IMG/VR virus record: IMGVR_UViG_3300035145_001211
Span: 1-20,948 of that record
DNA from: a virus
Reading direction: 5' to 3' (one strand)
Length of the DNA: 20,948 bases
The position numbers were made by a program, and so were the translations under genes. The notes beneath the pieces are model-generated. The model worked only from the letters and a program-made list of their open reading frames with translations. It did no database searches and was not told where the DNA came from. This document shows, piece by piece, positions 15,234 to 20,948 of the stretch; positions within the stretch are counted from its first letter, which is position 1; every line of letters starts with the position of its first letter.

Positions 15234-15842
15234 TTATATATTTCGATTTCGATTGTATTCTTCGAATAATGCTCTCAGCATTGTTTTATTAGCTCCTTCA
15301 AGTTCTATAAAGTCACAAAGTGCTATTTCAGGCCATTTGTTATATGAAACGACAGCCTGTTTAGACTTTCTGTTTCTTTTATATCTTCTTATGGCGAAGC
15401 CAAACCCATATTGGTCTAGATAATTCTTAACTCCATCATACGTTATTCTAAGAGCTCTTTGTCTTTTAGCGTGATTTTCTTTACTTCCACTACTAGCAGA
15501 TTTTATCTGACCTTCTAGATTATTATACAAATCATCTAACATTTGTTCTTTTATTCTTATAGGTAATAGATTTAAATTAACTCCTATATCATCTCCAGAT
15601 GGAGTAGGGTCCATTGCTAACACAACTGGATTCTTATCAAACCATGGTAAATTTTTAGTAACGGGTGCATATTCAAAAACATATATCTTTCCGGGTTCGA
15701 ATGCAGTTCTTGTAGAAACTACAGTGTCTTCCTTTCTGGATCGTAAAGAATCAGAAAACCATTCCTCAGCTATCTTTCTAGCTCTGGTTTTTCCTTTAGC
15801 AGCTACGCTAAGTTCCTTTATTCTATTTTTTATGTAACCCAT
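15234..15842 (-). CDS. Candidate DNA end protector / head completion protein (gp2-like)
   Basis: The protein has 202 residues and is basic. The recognisable part is residues 50-77, PGKIYVFEYAP then LPWFDKNPVVLAM, followed by a GVNLNLLP segment. This pattern (PGK.Y.F.Y...K..LP..D..P.V) recurs in T4-type marine phages in proteins that I recall being annotated as DNA end protector or neighbouring virion proteins. In T4, genes 2 and 4 are adjacent, and here the gene follows gp4, overlapping it by 20 bases. Gp2 protects packaged DNA ends from host RecBCD. The assignment comes from memory of a motif plus position. A baseplate wedge component is an alternative. Confidence 0.45.
   Translation of the reverse strand: MGYIKNRIKELSVAAKGKTRARKIAEEWFSDSLRSRKEDTVVSTRTAFEPGKIYVFEYAPVTKNLPWFDKNPVVLAMDPTPSGDDIGVNLNLLPIRIKEQMLDDLYNNLEGQIKSASSGSKENHAKRQRALRITYDGVKNYLDQYGFGFAIRRYKRNRKSKQAVVSYNKWPEIALCDFIELEGANKTMLRALFEEYNRNRNI
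15235..15242 (-). promoter_or_regulatory. Late-type promoter octamer before portal gene
   Basis: The minus strand reads AATATATA, overlapping the end of the 202-codon gene, with a 31-base A-rich leader to the ATG at 15203. Confidence 0.6.
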
Positions 15843-16317
15843 TTAATATAGTGTCTTCAGTTAAAACTATGAACTTATATCCTAAGTTTTCACAATACTC
15901 TTTTGCCGCATTATATTTATCCATATTTCTAACATACTGCTCTGCTAGAAATTTATAGGATTCTACGGCTTTCTTTGAATTTTTAGTAGGTGGCTTTGGT
16001 TTTGTTATCTGTGCTTTGGGTTTTATTTCAGCGATATATTGTAAATCGCTTCCATCCTTCTGCGTAGCTCTAAACCAAAAATCAGGATAATACTTATGCG
16101 CTTTATTATCTTGTCTAGACCAGTATTTTATTTCAACTGGTTCACTTGACCACCTTGTAATTCCCTCATGACCGTCACACCAAATCATAAACTTTCTCTC
16201 CCATGAACTTCTATAAATTATAGGAATAGGTCCAACATATTTTTCTGGATTATTAGGTGTAAAATACCCTTGATTGAACCCTGATTTTTTGGTAGGTTTG
16301 ACGTTTTTAATGGACAT
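15823..16317 (-). CDS. 4: Head completion protein (gp4-like, TnsA-type nuclease fold)
   Basis: Gp4 (T4 gene 50/65/4) is needed to finish heads before tail joining. The 164 residues match T4 gp4 (about 150). Shared elements are the N-terminal YRSSWERKFMIWCD (35-48; T4 has YRSNWEKFFFEW), SSEP (57-60), YYPDFW (76-81) and the AEIKPK motif (96-101), then a C-terminal DKYNAAKEYCENLGYKFIVLTED that aligns with T4. The E-D-ExK arrangement (E40, D79, E97, K99) is that of PD-(D/E)XK nucleases such as TnsA, so real nuclease activity is plausible. Its ATG shares a base with the gp55 stop (TAATG), and its end overlaps the next gene by 20 bases. Confidence 0.88.
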   Translation of the reverse strand: MSIKNVKPTKKSGFNQGYFTPNNPEKYVGPIPIIYRSSWERKFMIWCDGHEGITRWSSEPVEIKYWSRQDNKAHKYYPDFWFRATQKDGSDLQYIAEIKPKAQITKPKPPTKNSKKAVESYKFLAEQYVRNMDKYNAAKEYCENLGYKFIVLTEDTILNGLHKK

Positions 16318-16691
16318 TAGATGCTATAAATACCAGTTTGACTATCCTGGTTACCTGACTTGTCGATTGACAAGGTTCCTTTATATTTTTGAGGATGTAT
16401 TTTATTCCATCCCTTTGCATAACCTCTTTTTGCTATTTCTGTAAAATATGCAAATGCATTCGTGTATTTTGGATTAAAATTTCTCCAATACTTTAATAAA
16501 TCTAAAACTGCAAACTGAAGACAATCCATTCTATCATCTTCATTTACATATCTCATTTTATTAATAGTTCTTTCCGCTAACAAAATTAGCATCTTTTCAG
16601 CTTCTTTGGTTAGAAAGTCTTGTTCTTTAGATATAACGAGCTGATCGTATAAATCTCTATTGTTAAGGTAATTCTTTTTTCTTTTGGGCAC
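16317..16691 (-). CDS. 55: Late-transcription sigma factor (gp55-like), short form
   Basis: Gp55 replaces the host sigma on RNA polymerase and recognises the late -10 octamer. The N terminus NYLNNRDLYDQLVISKE aligns with T4 NYVNNKELLQAIIDWK, and residues 54-101 (DCLQFAVLDLLKYWRNFNPKYTNAFAYFTEIAKRG) match the sigma region-2-like core. It has 124 residues against 185 in T4, and the T4 C-terminal clamp-binding motif (SLDFLY) is absent. The start is GTG: a stop codon lies three codons upstream in frame and the next Met is residue 34, so no other start fits. No late octamer precedes it; a weak TATAAT at 16746-16741 might serve as a -10. Confidence 0.82.
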   Translation of the reverse strand: MPKRKKNYLNNRDLYDQLVISKEQDFLTKEAEKMLILLAERTINKMRYVNEDDRMDCLQFAVLDLLKYWRNFNPKYTNAFAYFTEIAKRGYAKGWNKIHPQKYKGTLSIDKSGNQDSQTGIYSI

Positions 16692-16822
16692 AGGTAACTA
16701 TTATTATTTTTTATTCAACGCTGACGTGAATTTGTTAATTATTATACTACGCGAAGTAAAATTGTTTATACAAACAAGAAAGGGGACCTGTGGTCCCCTT
16801 CTTTAAATTAAATAAGATTGAA
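16692..16822 (-). other. Intergenic gap with terminator and possible gp55 promoter
   Basis: This 131-base gap holds the hairpin described separately (16780-16800) and a minus-strand TATAAT (16746-16741) 50 bases before the gp55 GTG. No convincing -35 is found at 16-18 bases. No ORF or tRNA is seen. Confidence 0.4.
16770..16800 (-). terminator. Intrinsic terminator after 261-codon gene
   Basis: A perfect 9-bp stem (16780-16788 with 16792-16800; AAGGGGACC paired with GGTCCCCTT, three-base loop) is followed on the minus strand by TCTTGTTTG. The U-tract is imperfect. It lies 22 bases after the stop at 16823. Confidence 0.8.
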
Positions 16823-17608
16823 TTAAGCTTTAAGCTCTGCTATTTTATCTTCCCAAGTTTTAATTTCTTGGTTAATCAGAGTATCTGCTTCTTTGATTTC
16901 TTCGATAGATTTATCAGCATCTGCTAATAAGTTTCTTTGGTCTTTTAAGAAAGCTATCATTGATTCATATTGCTTTACTTCGCCAGCGATTTCAGCCTCT
17001 TTAGCTAATTCACCGTCTACCATTTCTTTTAAGAAATCAAGGGCATCTTGTCCAGTTTGGTCTTTAACATACTTAACCGCTTGATTACCATTTTCAGCAA
17101 CAAAGAATTTTGAAAGTTTAGTTTCGTTATTGTATCTTGAAACGTAAACTTTTTCGTCTACTTTAAATAAGTCAACTGTTACATTGTTTCCTTCAAATCC
17201 AGCAGCAAAGTCTAATACGATGTAATTTTCTACCAAAGAAGGAAGTGATTCGAAAAGGTCAGCTAAAGGTTTGTTTTCGTATCTAACAGCGCCTGCTGCT
17301 AAAACGTGTTTAGAAAAGGTTTGACCTACTTCTTCTGCGAGAAGAACTTCAGTTTGACCCCAGTAAAACTTATTTTCTTGAATGTTGTAGGTAAATTTAG
17401 CACCTTCGTGATACCATACTACCTTTGATTCGCTAAACTGAAAGTTTTCGAATGCTTGAACGCTAGGAATTAAAGACTTATTTACTTCTTTTTGCTCTAG
17501 CTCTTTTAATTCGTTTGAAGAAGAATTCAACTCAAATACTCGTCCATTCACATAGAATTGAACGCTGTCTTCTGTCTTAACGAATGGAGAAAGAATGTTG
17601 TTATTCAT
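16823..17608 (-). CDS. Unknown late protein with C-terminal coiled coil
   Basis: The protein has 261 residues, with no family recognised. Residues 1-180 look beta-rich and soluble (VQFYVNGRVFELN, VVWYHEGAKFTYN, VDLFKVDEKVYVSRYN). Residues about 205-261 form a charged helix with heptad-like spacing (EIAGEVKQYESMIAFLKDQRNLL, then ADTLINQEIKTWEDKIAEL). No signal peptide or membrane segment is seen. It follows gp15 with a late octamer in the gap and ends at a terminator, so it is expressed as a short late unit. A tail or neck structural role is plausible by position and promoter type only. An internal virion protein is also possible. Confidence 0.75.
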   Translation of the reverse strand: MNNNILSPFVKTEDSVQFYVNGRVFELNSSSNELKELEQKEVNKSLIPSVQAFENFQFSESKVVWYHEGAKFTYNIQENKFYWGQTEVLLAEEVGQTFSKHVLAAGAVRYENKPLADLFESLPSLVENYIVLDFAAGFEGNNVTVDLFKVDEKVYVSRYNNETKLSKFFVAENGNQAVKYVKDQTGQDALDFLKEMVDGELAKEAEIAGEVKQYESMIAFLKDQRNLLADADKSIEEIKEADTLINQEIKTWEDKIAELKA

Positions 17609-17633
17609 GATATTTATGTTTATTTTCTTTTTG

Positions 17634-17641
17634 TATATATT
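17634..17641 (-). promoter_or_regulatory. Late-type promoter octamer before 261-codon gene
   Basis: The minus strand reads AATATATA, then CAAAAAG and an A-rich leader of about 25 bases to the ATG at 17608. Confidence 0.6.
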
Positions 17642-17647
17642 CCTTTA

Positions 17648-18442
17648 TTATAGGTCATTTTCATCTATGATGGTAGAATCTCCTGGAGAAGGTGTTCCAT
17701 TCATATCCATATTCTGTATGATATTAGATTTAATCTGGAACATTCTTTTTCCTGCATGGGTTTCAGTATCATATTCAAAGGATGGAATGAATGAATTTAC
17801 TTCGATGGGGAAAGTAATTTTATATTGTTCTTTATCTTCAAATGTAAATTCTATAGGTCTTGCAATTTCATAGTCGTCTGGCATTGCATAGTAAGATGAT
17901 AATCTATAAGTACCTTCGTTTAAATGACCTACCTCTACATTAAAGTAATTAGATTTATAGAGTCTCTTAATCATGGCCTCTGTTAATTTAAATGCATCTA
18001 ATGTAGATGAAACTATTATCTCAACATCGAAACCTAGAGTTACAGGTATCATTTCAAATTCTGCAACATAGCCTTCCATTCCTCCTTCTTCGTTCATCTT
18101 AGTGTATTGACCTTGAATTCTTTTGTTGACCAGCTTGTCAGCATTAATCGCCATACTTGTCATGTTGGCAACACCCCTTGGTACTACGTCATAATTTCCA
18201 TCTGCAAAACCTTGGTCAGGTACACAGTTAGGTCCTGTTGGTGTAGCAAATAAAAAGTTGTCTCTTAAAAATTCATCGTCACCTGTAATTGAATAATAGA
18301 ATGGAACATCTATGATACTTCTTTTAGTGTTACTTAATTGTCTATGAAAATAAACCTTGTTATTTAAGTCAGCTAAAAGACCTACAATAATGTGCCTAAT
18401 AACAGAGTCGTCAGAATTAAATTTTAAATTGTAACTAGCCAT
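17648..18442 (-). CDS. 15: Tail sheath terminator / tail completion protein (gp15-like)
   Basis: Gp15 forms the hexameric cap on the top of the T4 tail, binds the sheath and joins tail to head. The length (264) matches T4 gp15 (272). Aligned signatures are the N-terminal VGLLADLNNKVYFHRQ (T4 MGDLFSNIQIKRQ), IIDVPFYYSITGDDEF (T4 RVPITYASKEHF), the central MIPVTLGFDVEIIVSSTLDAFKLTEAMIKRL (T4 YELSIFTRYEDDMFQIVEQIL) and the C-terminal YKITFPIEVNSFIPSF (T4 SLTFEVNGWMYPP). The match covers the whole protein at low identity. It sits 12 bases after gene 46, unlike T4, where 15 neighbours 13/14/16. A late octamer overlaps the gp46 stop and lies four bases from the ATG. Confidence 0.75.
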   Translation of the reverse strand: MASYNLKFNSDDSVIRHIIVGLLADLNNKVYFHRQLSNTKRSIIDVPFYYSITGDDEFLRDNFLFATPTGPNCVPDQGFADGNYDVVPRGVANMTSMAINADKLVNKRIQGQYTKMNEEGGMEGYVAEFEMIPVTLGFDVEIIVSSTLDAFKLTEAMIKRLYKSNYFNVEVGHLNEGTYRLSSYYAMPDDYEIARPIEFTFEDKEQYKITFPIEVNSFIPSFEYDTETHAGKRMFQIKSNIIQNMDMNGTPSPGDSTIIDENDL

Positions 18443-18446
18443 ACAC

Positions 18447-18454
18447 TATATATC
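18447..18454 (-). promoter_or_regulatory. Late-type promoter octamer before gp15 gene
   Basis: The minus strand reads TAA-GATATATA-GTGT-ATG: the octamer fills the gap between the gp46 stop and gp15 start. With T4 late-promoter geometry the transcript would start at or near the ATG. Confidence 0.5.
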
Positions 18455-20125
18455 TTATTCAATGGTTTCTATATCGAATTTAGAAAAACCATTTTCTCTA
18501 TAGATTTGTATTTTTTTATCAAACAACTCATGTGGAAGTGTTGAGTGATTAATTACAAATGTATTTATATTAGACTCTTTGATAACTTGTCCTAAAATCT
18601 TAAGAATGTTATGCACACCATCAGCATCAACAGAAGATAAAAGCTCATCTAAAAATAGAAGGTTTAATTGTGGAAATCTTAGTTTTAAGATTTTGATTAT
18701 GGCGATAATAATAATAAAGTCAGCCTTCTTTCTTTCACCTGTTGAAAGTGTAAGTGGATTAATCTCTTCACCCAAATGATTTATCAAACAATTGAACTTT
18801 TCGTCGAATCTAATATGAAAAGGAAGGTGCATTGTTTGTGTCATTGCTGCAATGTTAGCATTTAACCCTGGAAGAATAGTTTTTATTGCCAGGTTTTTAA
18901 CACCATCTTCACCTAAAATTTCTTCAATAGTTTCTAAGAAATTATAGTCTGAATTTACAGAATCTTTTGATTCCCATTTTTCTTTTTCTTGCTTTTGAAA
19001 GTCTGTGATAATTTGCTTTAAGTGATCGAAGTCTGAAGATGTATCTTTGTCTTTTAAAGATATTAACTCATCCTTAAACTTTGACATATTAAATTTATGG
19101 TCAGTAATCTTAGATTCAATATCCGTTTTCTTAAAGTTAACCTTTGATATTTTATCTCCTATCTCGTCCATTTTAATCTTAATAGACTTAATGTCTTCAG
19201 TGTTTTCGTTTATCTTTTCACTAAACGTAGATTTTTGAGATAAGTGCCAATCAGAAGTCAACTTAGTTTCACAGGTTGGACAGTGGCCGCTTTCATATAG
19301 TTCTAACTTCTTTTTTAAGTAGTCTATTTCTCTTTTTATATCTGAAGCTTCTGACCTCTTTTCATTGTGTTCGGCGTTTAGAGAATCTAGTACGCCTGAA
19401 TTTTCAAGCTTTAATTTATTAAGATTTTTAAGCTCTTCATTTAATGTAGTAAGAGTGTCCTTTAGTTCTTGTATCCTTCCACTATCTTTTTCGGTTTTTT
19501 CTGCTAAAAGTTGATTTAACTTCATATTAACCGAAACAATACTTTCACTTATTTGATTTAATTCTCTATCAAAAGAATCTAAATCGCTTTTTAAATCTCT
19601 TCTATCGTCTTTAACCTGTTGTTGCATATCGTTTAAAACAGAAAAGCCAAACATTCTATCTATGATTTGTTTTTTATCATAGTTAGACATTGTTAAAAAT
19701 GACTTAAAGTCGTTTACAGAAAGAATTATTATATTTTTAAATACATGATAAGGTATACCGAAAATCTCTTCTTCTAAATACTCTTGCACAGATTTTTTAC
19801 CTGCTTTATCGAATTCTACTCCGTTTAATAAAACTTTAAATTTATTTGGTAAGAGGCCTCTTTCTATTTCAACGGTTGTAGTTTTACACACTAACTTTAT
19901 TCTAACCCAAAGGTCTTTGTTTATTCTATTAGGTATATCCGCTAACTTGACACCTTCGACCTTTCCATATAGAGCATATACTATTGCATTGGCGATAGTG
20001 GTTTTACCATGTCCATTTTTACCAAGCGTTAAAAATAACTCCGCCCCATCATCTCTAAATTCAATAGCTTGAACTTTATTTCCGTAAGATGCAAAGTTTT
20101 TAAATTCTATGGATTGTATTTTCAT
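18455..20125 (-). CDS. 46: Recombination endonuclease ATPase subunit (gp46, Rad50/SbcC-like)
   Basis: With gp47 it resects DNA ends for recombination-dependent replication. The 556 residues match T4 gp46 (560). In order: the N-terminal IEFKNFASYG, Walker A GKNGHGKT (35-42), a Q-loop-like stretch around 130-150, a short antiparallel coiled coil interrupted by the zinc-hook CPTC (282-285), the ABC signature LSTGERKKAD (460-469), Walker B LLFLDELLSSVD (489-500) and the H-loop INHS (525-528). All expected catalytic elements are intact. The ATG is one base after the gp47 stop, the conserved T4 order 47-46. No late octamer precedes it. Confidence 0.95.
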   Translation of the reverse strand: MKIQSIEFKNFASYGNKVQAIEFRDDGAELFLTLGKNGHGKTTIANAIVYALYGKVEGVKLADIPNRINKDLWVRIKLVCKTTTVEIERGLLPNKFKVLLNGVEFDKAGKKSVQEYLEEEIFGIPYHVFKNIIILSVNDFKSFLTMSNYDKKQIIDRMFGFSVLNDMQQQVKDDRRDLKSDLDSFDRELNQISESIVSVNMKLNQLLAEKTEKDSGRIQELKDTLTTLNEELKNLNKLKLENSGVLDSLNAEHNEKRSEASDIKREIDYLKKKLELYESGHCPTCETKLTSDWHLSQKSTFSEKINENTEDIKSIKIKMDEIGDKISKVNFKKTDIESKITDHKFNMSKFKDELISLKDKDTSSDFDHLKQIITDFQKQEKEKWESKDSVNSDYNFLETIEEILGEDGVKNLAIKTILPGLNANIAAMTQTMHLPFHIRFDEKFNCLINHLGEEINPLTLSTGERKKADFIIIIAIIKILKLRFPQLNLLFLDELLSSVDADGVHNILKILGQVIKESNINTFVINHSTLPHELFDKKIQIYRENGFSKFDIETIE

Positions 20126-20126
20126 A

Positions 20127-20948
20127 TTATTCCGCTTCGTAGTTATACACGCAAAGGTCGTGTAAAGATTTTAGTTTACTTTTTATCTTTTGTTTCATTT
20201 CATCGTCATCTGTCATACCATCGACGTACAAATTACAGAGATGTAATATATTATAGTTCTTATACATATCTTCTATCTCGTCCATATCGTATAAGTCCTT
20301 GTCTAGGAATGTATCTTGTTCGTATATGTTTGGTTCAATTTTTCTACCTATCTTTTGAACCTTATTGATGAGTCTTCCAAGAGCAGATGTCGTTGCGATA
20401 TTAGAAGGGACGTATAAATCTACAAAGTTATTTTTAATCTTTTCTTTAAATTCACCCAGGGTTACACTGTAAAGCGAGGTAAGATAGAACTTTACAAACT
20501 TTGGTGATATATTGTTTTCAAAGAAAGTCTCTTCCATAGTCTCTAAGTTAACGAGGTCAAACCCTTTAGTATTGCCCGAATCTGATCGAGTTAGCTCGTA
20601 TGGAGTTCCTACTAATCTTAACTTTCCTTTATTTTGTCTATAGTGAATATGCCCAGAGTACACTGCATCGTAATTTTTATATGAGTTAGTGTCTGTTCCT
20701 TCGTTATTTTTAACTTTAGAATTTAGTTTAACACCACTAACTTCGGAGTGGCAGAAAACTATATTTGCATTAGGGTATTTGGCTAAAGTTTCTGTTTCAT
20801 GATTAGAGTCTCTTCTCCAAGGCATTAACAAAACTTTCTTTTTATTCCACGTATACAACTTCGGCTTTTTATAGACTTGCACGTTTGGAATCCACTTTAA
20901 ACTGTCGATTGAACTAACTTCGTTTGATTTCTTGGCCCATATATCGTG
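20127..20948 (-). CDS. 47: Recombination endonuclease nuclease subunit (gp47, Mre11/SbcD-like), 5' end cut by window edge
   Basis: The 3'-terminal 273 codons are present; the frame is open to the window edge (HDIWAKKSNEV at the start), so the GTG at 20882 is an internal valine codon rather than a start. Metallophosphoesterase motifs visible are the H-D pair at the very edge, FCHSEVSG and YSGHIHY (the GHxH motif, late metal ligands), followed by LVGTPYELTRSD, as in SbcD/Mre11. The C-terminal part carries the helical ATPase-binding region. It partners with gp46 encoded one base downstream. The first metal-binding motif lies outside the window. Confidence 0.92.
   Translation of the reverse strand, partial: HDIWAKKSNEVSSIDSLKWIPNVQVYKKPKLYTWNKKKVLLMPWRRDSNHETETLAKYPNANIVFCHSEVSGVKLNSKVKNNEGTDTNSYKNYDAVYSGHIHYRQNKGKLRLVGTPYELTRSDSGNTKGFDLVNLETMEETFFENNISPKFVKFYLTSLYSVTLGEFKEKIKNNFVDLYVPSNIATTSALGRLINKVQKIGRKIEPNIYEQDTFLDKDLYDMDEIEDMYKNYNILHLCNLYVDGMTDDDEMKQKIKSKLKSLHDLCVYNYEAE

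Noticed and set aside
16325-16332. Perfect T4 late promoter octamer TATAAATA on the plus strand
   Set aside because: It lies inside the 3' end of the gp55 gene on the opposite strand and no plus-strand gene follows. The bases simply encode the gp55 tail.
20880-20882. GTG at 20882 as the start of gp47
   Set aside because: The frame continues upstream to the window edge with conserved Mre11-type residues (HD near the edge), so the gene is simply cut by the window.

Overview
The window is a segment of an AT-rich, T4-type (straboviral-like) myovirus genome. Eighteen of nineteen protein genes lie on the minus strand, and one 170-codon gene is on the plus strand. Recognisable T4-type proteins, in minus-strand order from the right edge, are gp47 (partial), gp46, gp15, gp55, gp4, gp20 (portal), a gp21 protease fused to a scaffold, gp23 (major capsid), gp44, RNase H (5' nuclease), a possible gp62, gp16 and gp17 (partial). 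Almost no start codon has a Shine-Dalgarno sequence, and leaders are A-rich. That is typical of phages and genes of Bacteroidota, so I infer a Bacteroidota (perhaps aquatic flavobacterial) host, with moderate confidence.

Layout. 20948-18455 holds the recombination/DNA-processing pair 47/46. 18442-16823 holds the tail sheath terminator gp15 and an unknown late protein, closed by a hairpin. 16691-15234 holds the late sigma factor gp55, head completion gp4 and a gp2-like candidate, all tightly overlapping. 15203-9559 is the head cassette: portal, an acidic prohead-core-like protein, protease-scaffold and major capsid, closed by a strong terminator. 9463-7796 encodes a large lysine/glutamate-rich virion or core candidate. 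7804-7292 is the lone plus-strand gene. 7230-3707 is a replication block (clamp loader, flap nuclease, small ORF, clamp-loader-A candidate, unknown). 3663-1 holds a LamG-like virion protein and the terminase pair gp16/gp17.

How it works together. An octamer RATAWATA, close to the T4 late promoter TATAAATA, sits just upstream of eleven gene starts, nearly all of them virion genes. The window also encodes the gp55-type sigma that should read it. The clamp-loader gene instead has a host-type promoter (TTGAAA, 18 bp, TATAAA), so the 7231-7291 gap looks like a switch with an early promoter facing left and a late promoter facing right.

The most interesting points are these: a protease-scaffold fusion with a plausible internal start for scaffold alone, as in lambda C/Nu3; a short gp55 without the C-terminal clamp-binding tail; late promoter octamers so close to start codons that some messages may be leaderless; a two-tier hairpin in the major capsid leader; and capsid-targeting-like N termini on two unrelated acidic/coiled-coil proteins.
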